Source: JAJEEA01 sp965243615
GTDB lineage: Bacteria > Acidobacteriota > Vicinamibacteria > Vicinamibacterales > UBA8438
DNA: 64,000 nt
Direction: 5' to 3'
Assembly: GCA_965243615.1 (NCBI GenBank)
Contig: CBDEVO010000003.1
Coordinates: 2,542,001 to 2,606,000, forward strand
The translations under genes were made by a program, and so were the position numbers. The notes under the pieces were generated by a model. The model was not told where the DNA came from, made no database searches, and saw only the letters and a program-made list of their open reading frames with translations. Of this stretch, positions 26,551 through 37,475 are shown piece by piece (within the stretch, counting starts at the first letter, position 1; each line of letters starts with the position of its first letter).

Positions 26551-26701
26551 GTAGTACGAGCATCATACAACGACCGGCGGCGGGGCTGTTCCCTTTCGGC
26601 ATCGGCGTCGGTCGGCCGCGGTCCGGCCGGCGTCCGAATCGACGGCACGGGGCGGTGTAGGATACGGGGCTCGACACCTCCATGACCTTTCGGGAGACGC
26701 C

Positions 26702-28156
26702 ATGACCTTCGTCAGCGACCTGGAGCCGACCGCCCTGTGGCGGCACTTCGACACCATTCTCACGATTCCCCGCGCGTCGAAGGACGAAGGCCGGATGCGC
26801 GACCACATCGTGGCGTCGGCGGACGGCCTCGGCCTCGCCCATCACGCCGACGCGGCCGGCAACCTCGTCGTGCGCAAGCCGGCCACGGCGGGCCACGAGG
26901 GCGCCGGCATCACCGTCCTGCAGTCCCACCTCGACATGGTGCAGGAGAAGAACGCGGACGTCGCGTTCGACTTCGCCACCGACGCCATCGTGCCCAAGAT
27001 GCAGGGCGAGTACCTCGCCGCAACCGGCACCACCCTTGGGTCGGACAACGGCATCGGGGTGGCGGCGATGCTCGCGGTGATGGGAGAGACGGCGTTTCCG
27101 CACGGGCCGCTGGAGCTGCTGTTCACCATCGACGAGGAGACGGGGCTGACCGGGGCCGCCCGCCTCGACGGCGGCCTCGTGCAGGGGCGGCGGCTCATCA
27201 ACCTCGACTCGGAGGAGGACGGTGTGCTCTACGTCGGGTGCGCGGGCGGGGGCGACACGCAGATCACCGTGGAGCTCGGCGTCGCGCCCGCGCCCGAGAA
27301 CGGGGTCGCCCTCGCGGTGGCCCTGCGGGGCCTCAAGGGCGGCCACTCCGGCGTGGACATCCACTTGCAGCGCGGCAACGCCGTCAAGCTGCTGGGGCGG
27401 GCCCTCTGGGCCGTCCGCCTCCTCGGTCACGGCTACGATCTCGCCCGATTCGACGGGGGCAGCGCCCACAATGCGATTCCGCGCGAAGCCTTCGCGACGG
27501 TCGTGGTGCCCGCCGACGGCCAGAGCGCCCTGCTGGCCGCGCTCGACCGGGAGGTCGCTGCGATTCGCGACGAGTACGGTCCGGCGGAACCCGACCTGAG
27601 CCTCGCCGCCGACGCGGTGACCCGGCCCGACACGGTATGGGACGGGGCGACGACGGAGCGGGTGCTCCGGCTCGTCAACGCCCTGCCCCACGGGGTCGAG
27701 GCGATGAGCTACGACATTCCCGACCTCGTGGAGACCAGCGTGAACCTCGCCACCGTCGTTCCCGACAACGGCTCCCTGCGGGTGGGCCTCAGCAGCCGGT
27801 CGTCGATCGACTCGGCCCTCGAGGCGATGCGCCGCCACGTGCGGGCCATCGGGATGCTGGCGGGAGCGGCGGTCGACGAGGCCGAGGCGTACCCGGGGTG
27901 GAAGCCCGACCTCGAGTCGCCGCTGCTCGACGTCGTCACGGCGGTGCACCGGCGCGCGTTCGACCGCGAGCCGGGGGTGAAGGCGATCCACGCCGGTCTG
28001 GAGTGCGGCATCCTCGGGAAGAAAGTGCCCGGCATAGACATGATCTCGTTCGGCCCGCGCATCGAGTTCCCGCACTCGCCCGACGAGCGGGTCCACGTCG
28101 CGTCGGTGGGCCGGTTCTACCAGCTTCTCGAAGCCACCCTGACGGCGCTGGCGTGA
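26702..28156 (+). CDS. pepD: Aminoacyl-histidine dipeptidase (M20 family)
   Basis: A 484-residue cytosolic metallopeptidase, the normal length for PepD. GGGAG lies 5 bases before ATG 26702. Metal and catalytic motifs are intact: QSHLDMVQEK (His and catalytic Asp), TLGSDNGIGVA (bridging Asp), TIDEETGLTGA (catalytic and metal Glu), NLDSEEDG (Asp), and EFPHSPDERVHV (last His) near the C-terminus. GGHSGVDIH marks the lid domain. PepD hydrolyses Xaa-His and other dipeptides after import. It stands alone, with a TAGGAT-like -10 at about 26657. Confidence 0.93.
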   Translation: MTFVSDLEPTALWRHFDTILTIPRASKDEGRMRDHIVASADGLGLAHHADAAGNLVVRKPATAGHEGAGITVLQSHLDMVQEKNADVAFDFATDAIVPKMQGEYLAATGTTLGSDNGIGVAAMLAVMGETAFPHGPLELLFTIDEETGLTGAARLDGGLVQGRRLINLDSEEDGVLYVGCAGGGDTQITVELGVAPAPENGVALAVALRGLKGGHSGVDIHLQRGNAVKLLGRALWAVRLLGHGYDLARFDGGSAHNAIPREAFATVVVPADGQSALLAALDREVAAIRDEYGPAEPDLSLAADAVTRPDTVWDGATTERVLRLVNALPHGVEAMSYDIPDLVETSVNLATVVPDNGSLRVGLSSRSSIDSALEAMRRHVRAIGMLAGAAVDEAEAYPGWKPDLESPLLDVVTAVHRRAFDREPGVKAIHAGLECGILGKKVPGIDMISFGPRIEFPHSPDERVHVASVGRFYQLLEATLTALA

Positions 28157-28284
28157 AGCGAGTGCGGACGTCCGGAGATGGTTGCCGCGATTCGTCGACC
28201 CTTACGCGCCGCAACCCTGTCCGTGAGCGAATTCACTGAGATGTGACGCACCACGAGGAGTCGCCTGCGAGGTGGTCCGGGGTG

Positions 28285-28620
28285 TCAATCACCGGGCGTC
28301 GGTGTGGGCGGTTGCAGGCTTTCCAGCGTGGTGAGGCGCTGCTCGACGCCGGTGAGGTGCTGCTCGACGTTGGCGAGGCGCTGCTCGACGTTGGTGAGGC
28401 GCTGCTCGACGTTGGTGAGGCGCTGCTCGACGTTGGCGAGCCCGATCTCGACGGCGCGCACCCTGGCATCGAGGGCGCGAATGTCGGTTTCGATGCGGTC
28501 GAGGCGGGCGTTCAGTCCGACCGTTACCCCGGCGATCTGCGCCGCGAGCAGGCCGCCGACGACGACCACGGTCCCGATGATCCAGCGCGCGTCGTTGCTC
28601 GGCATCGACTTCCGTTTCAT
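28285..28620 (-). CDS. Small membrane-anchored coiled-coil protein with heptad repeats
   Basis: A 111-residue protein: a short basic N-terminus, one membrane helix (WIIGTVVVVGGLLAAQIAGV), then a long coiled coil that contains near-identical heptads of the form NVEQRLT repeated about five times before a Pro-rich tail. The heptads are encoded by a 21-bp tandem repeat (28331-28456). The topology suggests oligomerisation through the coil, like small phage lysis or membrane-scaffold proteins, but I cannot assign a family. A pepD gene is convergent. Confidence 0.6.
   Translation of the reverse strand: MKRKSMPSNDARWIIGTVVVVGGLLAAQIAGVTVGLNARLDRIETDIRALDARVRAVEIGLANVEQRLTNVEQRLTNVEQRLANVEQHLTGVEQRLTTLESLQPPTPTPGD
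28331..28456. repeat. Six tandem copies of a 21-bp unit
   Basis: Units of the form GTGAGGCGCTGCTCGACGTTG start at 28331, 28352, 28373, 28394, 28415 and 28436; the third to fifth differ at one position, and the last is diverged. Each unit encodes exactly seven residues of the coiled coil on the minus strand, so copy-number change alters coil length without a frameshift. Confidence 0.9.
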
Positions 28621-28700
28621 GCTACCGGAAGTTCAAGCGATAATCAACACGACTGTGTTTTATTTGGTCCGTCGGGTGGTCGCTGGAAGCGACATCCAGC

Positions 28701-28928
28701 TCAGTGCATCCGGAGGTTCCCGGGCGGCAGCGGTGCGGCGGGGGGACGGCGCGGCGGCGCGACATCGTCGGTCCCGCAGCCGTCGTCGCAGCCGTGGCAG
28801 GAGCCCTGCGCCTTCGAGGCCGGGGCGGCGCTGCCGACGATGGCGCGGAAGTGCCGAACCAGGGCGACCACCGCGTAGGCGACGATGAGGGCGACAATCG
28901 GATCCTGCCAAGTCCAGGTCCAGGGCAT
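28701..28928 (-). CDS. FeoB-associated Cys-rich membrane protein
   Basis: A 75-residue protein with one membrane helix (DPIVALIVAYAVVALVRHF) followed by the cysteine motif SCHGCDDGCG and a Pro-rich tail. This is the layout of the small FeoB-associated Cys-rich family, and it lies 101 bases downstream of feoAB on the same strand. The protein probably assists ferrous iron transport through FeoB, though its molecular role is unknown. AGGTGA lies 6 bases before the ATG. Confidence 0.8.
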   Translation of the reverse strand: MPWTWTWQDPIVALIVAYAVVALVRHFRAIVGSAAPASKAQGSCHGCDDGCGTDDVAPPRRPPAAPLPPGNLRMH

Positions 28929-29029
28929 GGTGGGTCACCTGTCATCGTCCGCCGCAACCGCGTGGCGCGCCGCTCGAACGGGGCCGGAACGCCATCGCCG
29001 TTCCCCGACCGAAACCCGGGCCGTGCCGG

Positions 29030-31561
29030 TCAGACGCCCCAGCCCAGGGCCGAGCCGGCCTGATAGACCACCAGCGACGCGACGTAGGCGAGGACCGACA
29101 TGTAGCCGAACATGAAGATCGGCCAGTACCAGCCTCCTGCCTCCCGCCGCACGACCACGATGGTGCTCATGCACTGGCAGGCCAGCACGAAGAACACCAT
29201 CAGCGAGACGCCGGCGAGCGGGGTCATCAGCGGGGACCCGTCCGCGTGGGTCGCGTTCTGCAGCGACTCGCGCAGGCTGACGCTCTCCTCGTCGGCCTCC
29301 TCGATGCCGAACACGATGCCCAGGGTGGAGACGAAGACCTCGCGCGCCGCGAACGCCCCGATGATGCCGACACCGATGCGCCAGTCGAAGCCGAGCGGCT
29401 CGATCGTCGGCTCGACCACCTGGCCCAGGCGGCCCCCGAGGCTGTAGCGGAGCTGCTCGCCCGCCTGCTGCCCGGCCAGCTCGGCCAGTTGCTCTTCCTG
29501 CGCCGCGGCGTCGGTCGTCGCGGCGAGCACTCCCGCCCGCGTCTCGTCGTACCGCGCGTCGATCTCGCTGCTGTGGGGGTACGAGAGCAGCGCCCACAGG
29601 ATGACCGTCATCGTCAGGATGACGGTGCCCGCGTCCTCGAGGAACTTGCGCGTCCGGCGCCAGGCGACGAGGAAGATGTTGCTCCAGACCGGCACGCGGT
29701 ACGGGGGCAGCTCGAGCAGCAGCGGCAGCCGGGGACCCTTGAGCACCGTCCGGCGCAGCACCGCCGCCGCCCCGAGGGTGGCGCACACGGAGAGGGCGTA
29801 CATCGAGAAGAGCACCACCGCCCCCGCGCTCACGATGCCGAAGACGCGGGGGGCGCCCGCGAACACCACCGCGGTCACGATCGCGTAGACCGGCAGGCGG
29901 GCGCTGCACGAGATCATGGGCAGCGTCAGCATGGTGATGAGCCGGTCGCGGCGGCCCTCGATGGTACGGGTGGCCATGACCGCGGGAATGGCGCAGGCGA
30001 AGCCGGAGAGCATCGGCACGAACGCCTTGCCGTGCAGGCCCACCCGCCCCATCAGCCGGTCGATGACGTACGCCACCCGGGCGAGATAGCCCGAGGCCTC
30101 GAGCAGGGCGATGAAGAAGGACAGCATCGCGATCTGCGGCACGAAGACGACGACGTTGCCGACCCCGGCGATGACCCCGTCGGCCATCAGGTCGGCCAGG
30201 TTGCCCTCCGGCAGGACCGCCCTCACCCCGCCCTGCAGCCAAGCCGTCGCCGTCTCGATGGCCCCCATGAACGGCTCCGACCACGTGAACAGGGCCTCGA
30301 ACACCACCGCCATGACCACCGCGAAGACGGCCATGCCGTAGACCCGGTGGGTCAGCACGTCGTCGATCTTCTTCGTCCAGGTGCGGGTGTCCTTGTGGCG
30401 GATGGTCCGGACGTCCCGGGCCACCGCCTCGGTCCAGCGGTAGCGGGCGGCGATGATCTCCTCGTCGAGCCGCCGCTCGGCGGCGGCGGCGTTCCGGCGG
30501 AGCGCGTGGACCTTCTGCAAAACCGGGGCGGGGAGGCCGCTCGCGGCGCCGTCGTCGGTGTCGAGCGACAGCAGCGACCACAGCGCCCAGGCCCGGCGGA
30601 CCGCCGGGGTGCTCCCGAAATCGGCGTCGGCCAGCGCCCGGGTCACCGTCGACACGTCGCGCTCGGCCTCGGGCGGCAGGCCTGTCCAGGCCTCGTCGGG
30701 GCGCGGCGCCAGCGCCACCGCGTCGCCGATCGCGTCGCGAAGGGCGTCGAACCCGAGGCCCTTCGAGGCGACGGTCGGGACCACCCTGGCGCCCAGCCAG
30801 CCGGCCAGCCGCTCGGCGTCGAAATCGGCCCCCGCCGCCTCCGCCTCGTCCATCATGTTGAGGGCGACGATGACCGGGATGCCCGTCTCGGCGATCTGCA
30901 GCACGAGGTACAGCGCCCGCTCGATGACGCCGGCGTCGACCACCACCACCACCGCGTCCGGCGGGCCGTCGTGCCGGCCGAGCACCGCGTCCACCGCCAC
31001 CTGCTCGTCCGGCGAGTTGGCGGTGAAGCTGTAGGTGCCGGGCAGGTCGACGATCTCGACGGGGCCGCCGTCGGGCAGGGTGACCCGGCGCGAGGCCCGG
31101 GTGACGGTGACTCCGGGATAGTTGCCGATGTGGGCCCGCGCCCCGGTCAGGGCGTTGAAGACGGTGGTCTTGCCCGAGTTGGCGTTCCCGGCCACCAGCA
31201 CGCGGGGAACGCGGGCGCCCCCGTCGTCGCCGTCGTCGCGATCGGCTCCTCTGGCCGACGGGTCGTGCGCCGGCAGGTGGGACGGCGCCTCGCCGGTCCC
31301 GGTCTCCACGAGGTCGGCGCGGCCGTCCGGCAGGAGCTGGATGTGGGCGGCGTCGGCCCGGCGCAACGAGAACAGGTAGCCGCGCAGCCGGACCTCAATG
31401 GGGTCACCCAGCGGCGCCCGGCCCACCGCCTCGATGCGGGTGCCGGGCAACAGCCCCATCTCCATCAGCCGGCGCGCCACGCGCGGCTGGCCCCCGACCC
31501 GGTGGATCACGCTGGTGTCGCCGATGGGAAGCTGGTCGAGCGTGTGGAGGCCCTGGTGCAC
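29030..31561 (-). CDS. feoB: FeoA-FeoB fusion, ferrous iron uptake GTPase
   Basis: An 843-residue protein. Residues 1-85 are a FeoA SH3-like domain (DQLPIGDTSVIHRVGG, RLMEMGLLPGTRIEAVGRAP, DPIEVRLRGYLFSLRRADA). After a linker comes the FeoB G domain: G1 GNANSGKTTVFNAL, switch GNYPGVTVTRASR, G3 DLPGTYSF, G4-like ALNMMDEAE. The membrane part contains the gate motifs GFACAIPAVMATRTIEGRRD and MISCSARLPVYAI. It imports Fe2+ across the inner membrane. FeoA and FeoB are usually separate genes; fusion occurs in a few phyla. A Fur- or DtxR-like dyad is located 52 bases upstream, consistent with iron repression. Confidence 0.92.
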   Translation of the reverse strand: MHQGLHTLDQLPIGDTSVIHRVGGQPRVARRLMEMGLLPGTRIEAVGRAPLGDPIEVRLRGYLFSLRRADAAHIQLLPDGRADLVETGTGEAPSHLPAHDPSARGADRDDGDDGGARVPRVLVAGNANSGKTTVFNALTGARAHIGNYPGVTVTRASRRVTLPDGGPVEIVDLPGTYSFTANSPDEQVAVDAVLGRHDGPPDAVVVVVDAGVIERALYLVLQIAETGIPVIVALNMMDEAEAAGADFDAERLAGWLGARVVPTVASKGLGFDALRDAIGDAVALAPRPDEAWTGLPPEAERDVSTVTRALADADFGSTPAVRRAWALWSLLSLDTDDGAASGLPAPVLQKVHALRRNAAAAERRLDEEIIAARYRWTEAVARDVRTIRHKDTRTWTKKIDDVLTHRVYGMAVFAVVMAVVFEALFTWSEPFMGAIETATAWLQGGVRAVLPEGNLADLMADGVIAGVGNVVVFVPQIAMLSFFIALLEASGYLARVAYVIDRLMGRVGLHGKAFVPMLSGFACAIPAVMATRTIEGRRDRLITMLTLPMISCSARLPVYAIVTAVVFAGAPRVFGIVSAGAVVLFSMYALSVCATLGAAAVLRRTVLKGPRLPLLLELPPYRVPVWSNIFLVAWRRTRKFLEDAGTVILTMTVILWALLSYPHSSEIDARYDETRAGVLAATTDAAAQEEQLAELAGQQAGEQLRYSLGGRLGQVVEPTIEPLGFDWRIGVGIIGAFAAREVFVSTLGIVFGIEEADEESVSLRESLQNATHADGSPLMTPLAGVSLMVFFVLACQCMSTIVVVRREAGGWYWPIFMFGYMSVLAYVASLVVYQAGSALGWGV

Positions 31562-31612
31562 GGGAAGATGGCTCCTCGCGCCGGTGGTCCGGCGTCCACG
31601 GGCGGCGTCAAG

Positions 31613-31627
31613 TGAAACTGAGTCTCA
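31613..31627. promoter_or_regulatory. Operator-like inverted repeat upstream of feoAB
   Basis: TGAAACTGAGTCTCA is a 7-1-7 dyad with six of seven arm positions matching (TGAAACT versus TGAGACT). Its layout fits a Fur- or DtxR-family iron operator, and it is 52 bases before the feoAB ATG. Which regulator binds is not known. Confidence 0.5.
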
Positions 31628-31773
31628 ATATGGAGGCACGAGTCTATCCCGAACCCGGGGGTCGGTCAAGGAAACCGCACGCAGGGAGCGGAGCCCGCGA
31701 CCGCAAGCCGATCGCCGGAAGCTCCGCGGGATGGTCGGTCAGGGAACGGCAGCCGGCGGAGCGGGCCCCGTCT

Positions 31774-31797
31774 GTGAAACAATAGAATGTTTCCACT
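31774..31797. promoter_or_regulatory. Imperfect dyad upstream of the P5C dehydrogenase gene
   Basis: GTGAAACA and TGTTTCCAC are inverted around seven AT-rich bases, 36 bases before the start codon at 31833. It may be an operator or overlap the promoter; no regulator is adjacent. Confidence 0.3.
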
Positions 31798-31832
31798 ACC
31801 TTCGTGTTCGCGGTCTGTCAGGAGTCCTTTCG

Positions 31833-33464
<1,632 letters not shown>

Positions 33465-33560
33465 GGGCCCCGGCCGGGCGCTGGACGCCGAACGACAGGG
33501 AAGAACGACCCGGGGCCGCGCATCGCCGCGCGCGCGACCGCCCGACGGGGCGGCTCCGGA

Positions 33561-33977
33561 TCAGAATCCGAAAGTCTTGCCGACCTCGATGCGGTCGGGC
33601 GTCACCGCGAAGTCGATGTGGGGACTCCCGGGGATGTCCGACCACAGCGACACGAGCAGGGCGCCGGCGACGGCCGACCCGATACCCGTGTAGACCAACG
33701 CCTTGTACCGTTCCTCCTCGCGGGTGCAGGAGCCGCCGACGCACGTTTCCGTCGTCTTGGCGGCCGTCGTCAGCACGACGCCGGTGGCGATCATGACCAT
33801 CCCGCTCCAGGTCCGGCCTCTCGAGCGCCGGTTGCCCGGGGCTCCCGACTGCAGCGCCATCCCGCCAGCGACGCGCTCAGCCGACGGGAGGATGACCTCC
33901 TCCGTCGGCTGAGCCAACCCTGCGACCGGCGTCGCGAGTACGACGCCGATTGCGAGCGCGAGTATTCTCTTCAACAC
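33561..33977 (-). CDS. Exported protein with two hydrophobic segments (function unknown)
   Basis: A 138-residue protein with a signal peptide (ILALAIGVVLATPVAGLAQ) and two later hydrophobic stretches (TWSGMVMIATGVVLTTAA and ALVYTGIGSAVAGALLVSLW) flanking TCVGGSCTREEE, a cysteine pair. The end, FAVTPDRIEVGKTFGF, resembles the last strand of small envelope proteins. Similar short proteins are common in Acidobacteriota envelopes, but no family name can be given. It follows the NHL gene by 13 bases on the same strand and may be co-transcribed. Confidence 0.6.
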   Translation of the reverse strand: MLKRILALAIGVVLATPVAGLAQPTEEVILPSAERVAGGMALQSGAPGNRRSRGRTWSGMVMIATGVVLTTAAKTTETCVGGSCTREEERYKALVYTGIGSAVAGALLVSLWSDIPGSPHIDFAVTPDRIEVGKTFGF

Positions 33978-33990
33978 GCCCTGGGCGCCG

Positions 33991-35139
33991 CTATTCGCCG
34001 GCGACCGCGTACTTCGTGAACGCGCCGCCCGCGAAGCGGAGCGAGTTGGGCCCCTCGGCCGCGAACACGTTGCCGTCCACGTCCACCGCGACGCCCTCGC
34101 CGGCCGCCCCCTGGTACGGCCGCGTGTCCGCTTCGAACGGCGGGATGAAGCCGACGATGCGGTCCTCGTGCAAGGGCGAGATACGCACGCCGCCCACCCA
34201 GTTCGGATGGCTGAGCATGCTCGACTCGGAGTCGATGGAGTACAGCATCTCGTCGGAAGTGATGTAGATGCCGCTGGTGCGCCCGTGCGAGTAGAGCGAG
34301 TCGAGGTAGTTGCCTTCCTGGTCGAAGATCTCGATGCGGTGGTTGCCGCGATCCGCGACCAGGACCCGCCCCGCTGCGTCGATCTCGATCCCGTGGGGTG
34401 TCCTGAACTCGCCGTGCAGGGTACCGACTCGCCCCCACGCCTTGATGAACGTGCCGTCAGCGGCGAACTTCACGATGCGGCTGGCGACGCCCGCCTCGCG
34501 CCCCTCCTCTATCGCCTGGTTGGTGGTCAGGCCCTGGGCGCTGTGGCCGTCCGCGACGAAGATGCTGCCGTCTGGCGCGATGACCACGTCGCTGGGCTGG
34601 TTGAAGTGGTCGGGGCCGGACCCGGGCTGGCCCGCGGTGCCGAGGCTCATCAGCAGCTCGCCGTCGGGGCTGAACTTGTGGACCTGGTGCCCCTTGGTCC
34701 CCTCCTCGTTCCCCACGAAGTCGGTCACCCACACGTTGCCGTCGTCGTCCACGTGGATGCCGTGGGGCGTCACCATGATGCCCCCGCCGAAGTTCGCCAG
34801 CACCTCCCCGGTGTTGCGGTCCAGCTTGAAGATGGGGTCGACGGGGTTCGTGTCGCAGTTGACGCGCGCGCCCGAGCCGAACGAACCGGCGCCGCAGCGC
34901 TCGTAGCCCCAAACCTGGCCGTCGGTCGGATCGATGTCGATGCCGGCGGTCGAGCCCCACTCCCGCCCCTCGGGCAGGTCGCCCCATGGCGCGATGACGG
35001 TCGCGGTCGGGTTCGGCAGGCCCTCGCCGGTGATCATGTTGCCGACGGCTCCGCTCGTCTGCGACTCGGGTGCGGTCGCGCCCAGCACGAGGGCGACGCA
35101 GACGAACAGGGCGGCCATCAGATAGCGTGACGTTGACAT
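33991..35139 (-). CDS. Secreted NHL-repeat propeller, amidating-lyase-like, copy 2
   Basis: A 382-residue protein; AAGGAGAG lies 7 bases before the ATG at 35139. Signal peptide: YLMAALFVCVALVLGATA. NHL blades include HGIHVDDDGNVWVTDFVGNE, PSDVVIAPDGSIFVADGHS, HGIEIDAAGRVLVADRGNHR, SGIYITSDEMLYSIDSE and GEGVAVDVDGNVFAAEGPN. It is a paralogue of the gene at 18642 with the same expected fold. Function is unproven. Confidence 0.82.
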   Translation of the reverse strand: MSTSRYLMAALFVCVALVLGATAPESQTSGAVGNMITGEGLPNPTATVIAPWGDLPEGREWGSTAGIDIDPTDGQVWGYERCGAGSFGSGARVNCDTNPVDPIFKLDRNTGEVLANFGGGIMVTPHGIHVDDDGNVWVTDFVGNEEGTKGHQVHKFSPDGELLMSLGTAGQPGSGPDHFNQPSDVVIAPDGSIFVADGHSAQGLTTNQAIEEGREAGVASRIVKFAADGTFIKAWGRVGTLHGEFRTPHGIEIDAAGRVLVADRGNHRIEIFDQEGNYLDSLYSHGRTSGIYITSDEMLYSIDSESSMLSHPNWVGGVRISPLHEDRIVGFIPPFEADTRPYQGAAGEGVAVDVDGNVFAAEGPNSLRFAGGAFTKYAVAGE

Positions 35140-35396
35140 GACGTTCTCTCCTTGACCCGCGTCGAGCGGGCTGGTGTCCGGGTTCCGCTTCGCCGCCCTG
35201 CACCGGACGGCGGCGGAATGATAGCCTGAAACCGGGCTTGATCCGAAACCCCTTCCCGACTCGCGCCGACCGTGAGGGCGGGACGAACCCGCCGTGCAAC
35301 GGCTCCGGCGTCGCCGAGTGCCGATGGGACCGTTCGAGTCCGGGTCCACGATCCGGCTGCCTGCCGCCCGCCTGCGGCAGAAAAGAGAGGTCGTCC

Positions 35397-37469
35397 GTGC
35401 GTGAGAGGATCGGTCGATTCGGGTGCATCACCGCGTTGGGCCTGTTGCCGATTGGCGCGTCGCACCTCGGCGGCGACGCCGTCGCCCTGGCGCAGCGGGG
35501 AGAGGCGCCGGGGGACGCGGTGGCGGCGGGAGAGCTCGTCGTCGAGCCGCCGACGCTGATCAACCTCGGCTTCGAGTGGCTCATCGAGGGCGACGACAAC
35601 CGGAACGCCGCGGTGGAGGTGTCGTACCGCCGGCAGGGCGGGACCGCATGGTCGCCGGCCCTCCCGCTCCTGCGCCTCCAGGGCGAGCGGATCTCGGTGG
35701 GCAACCAGTTCGACGTCGTCGTGCCGAACATGTTCGCCGGGAGCATCCTCGACCTCGAGCCCGACACCGCGTACGAGGCGCGGTTCGTGATGACCGATCC
35801 CGACGGCGTGATCGGCGAGGCGGCGAGGACCGTGACGGTGCGGACGCGGGCCGAGCCGGTGCCGTACGCGGAGGGCAGGGTGTTCCACGTCTATCCGCAC
35901 GGCTTCGAGGGCGCGAAGACCGAGCCGTCGTTCGAGGGATTGATATGCGCGTACAACTCCTCGTGCGGCGGCGGCGACTTCGCCACGGCCGGGCGTCCCC
36001 GGGTGCGCGCCGGCGACACCCTGCTCGTGCACGCCGGCCTCTACCGGTACAACCACCTCGAGTACGGCGGGGCCAACCGCGCCTTTCCGTTCGAGGGCAC
36101 GTACTACCTGACGGCCGACGGCACCCCCGAGCGGCCGATCGCCATCAAGGCCGCCGGCGACGGTGAGGTGATCTTCGACGGCAACGGCAACTTCGCCCTC
36201 TTCAACGTCATGGCGGCCGACTACACGTACTTCGAGGGCATCACGTTCCGCAATACCGAGTTCGCCATCTGGGCCGGCCAGCAGTCCATCGCGGGGGCGA
36301 AGGGGCTCACCGTCAAGCACAGCCGCTTCGAGGACGTCGGGGTCGGCGTCTTCACGAGCTACTCGGGGTCGAGCAACTTCTACATCGCCGACAACCGGTT
36401 CCTCGGCCGGAACGACCCCGAGCGCCTGATCGGCTGGACCGACGCGCCGCTGTGGGGGCGGTTCGACGGCGTCGACGGCCAGGTCCATCCCCCCGTCATG
36501 GCGTCCTACGTGGCGGTGAAGCTCTACGGCCCCGGCCACGTCGTGGCCTACAACTACATCGCCGACTTCCACGACGGCATCAACGTGGAGACCTACGGGA
36601 ACCCCGACGGCAGCGCCGCGTCCGGGCCGGGCCCGAGGTACCCGCCGCGCGAGTACCGGGACCTGCGCCCCGTCGCGATCGACTTCTACAACAACCACAT
36701 CACGAACTCCCACGACAACCCGATCGAGACCGACGGGAGCCTGCACAACGTCCGCGTGCTCCGCAACCTGTTCATCAACCACCCGTCGCACGCGTTCTGC
36801 AGCCAGCCGGTCCTCGGCGGACCCGTCTACTGGATCCGGAACATCGGCTACAACCTCCCGGGCGGATCGAGCCGCTTCTTCGGCGCCGCCGGCGTCGTGT
36901 TCTACAACAACACCATCCTGTCCGAGACCACCGGGACGATGTCGAACACGCACTGGCGGAACAACCTGATTCTCGGGCAGAACGCGCCGTCCGACTTCCG
37001 CGGGCAGCGTCCGAACCTGTTCGGGGTCACGACGTTCACCAACTACACGTCGTCGGACCACAACGGCTTCGGCCCCGCGCCGGACGCCGCGATGCCGTTT
37101 CGATGGGAGAGCCCGCCGTTCGACGTGGCCGCCGACTTCCGGGCGCCGAACCACGTCCCGGCGCTCGAGCTGCGCGAGTTCGCGACGCTCGAGGAGTACA
37201 GCGCGGCGACCGGGCAGGACCGGAACAGCGTTCGGGTGGGATACGACGTGTTCGTGGACGTGCCCGCGCTCGACGCCCGGGACGTCGGCACGCTCCAGGC
37301 CGTCTACGACGCGGACGATCTCGACTTCCGCCTGAGGCCCGGCTCGGCCGCGGTCGATCGGGGGATGGTGCTGCCGACGGTGACGGACGGCTTCACCGGG
37401 ACCGCGCCCGACCTCGGAGCGCTGGAGGTCGGACGCCCCGCGCCGCACTACGGGCCGCGCCCTCGGTGA
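35397..37469 (+). CDS. Exported right-handed beta-helix protein with N-terminal Ig/fibronectin-like domain
   Basis: A 690-residue protein starting at GTG 35397, with AGAGAGG 6 bases upstream; a frame upstream of that is unlikely. A signal segment (FGCITALGLLPIGASHLGGD) leads to a fibronectin-like domain (residues 40-160: TLINLGFEWLIEGDDNRNAA, LEPDTAYEARFVMTD). A parallel beta-helix follows, with RPRVRAGDTLLVHAGLYRYN, FNVMAADYTYFEGITFRNTE, NRFLGRND, VVAYNYIADFHDGINVETYG, DFYNNHITNSHDNPIETDG and FYNNTILSET. Such proteins act on or bind polysaccharides, but no catalytic residues can be named. The C-terminus, DLGALEVGRPAPHYG, is typical of this exported group. It converges on the amidohydrolase gene with a 6-base gap. 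Confidence 0.8.
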   Translation: MRERIGRFGCITALGLLPIGASHLGGDAVALAQRGEAPGDAVAAGELVVEPPTLINLGFEWLIEGDDNRNAAVEVSYRRQGGTAWSPALPLLRLQGERISVGNQFDVVVPNMFAGSILDLEPDTAYEARFVMTDPDGVIGEAARTVTVRTRAEPVPYAEGRVFHVYPHGFEGAKTEPSFEGLICAYNSSCGGGDFATAGRPRVRAGDTLLVHAGLYRYNHLEYGGANRAFPFEGTYYLTADGTPERPIAIKAAGDGEVIFDGNGNFALFNVMAADYTYFEGITFRNTEFAIWAGQQSIAGAKGLTVKHSRFEDVGVGVFTSYSGSSNFYIADNRFLGRNDPERLIGWTDAPLWGRFDGVDGQVHPPVMASYVAVKLYGPGHVVAYNYIADFHDGINVETYGNPDGSAASGPGPRYPPREYRDLRPVAIDFYNNHITNSHDNPIETDGSLHNVRVLRNLFINHPSHAFCSQPVLGGPVYWIRNIGYNLPGGSSRFFGAAGVVFYNNTILSETTGTMSNTHWRNNLILGQNAPSDFRGQRPNLFGVTTFTNYTSSDHNGFGPAPDAAMPFRWESPPFDVAADFRAPNHVPALELREFATLEEYSAATGQDRNSVRVGYDVFVDVPALDARDVGTLQAVYDADDLDFRLRPGSAAVDRGMVLPTVTDGFTGTAPDLGALEVGRPAPHYGPRPR

Positions 37470-37475
37470 TGTTGA

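Noticed and set aside
28331..28456. CRISPR array
   Set aside because: Units are 21 bp with no spacers and encode heptads of a protein.
31398..31832. Upstream extension of the P5C dehydrogenase into the feoAB region
   Set aside because: It overlaps feoAB on the other strand; the ATG at 31833 has a ribosome site and matches family N-termini.
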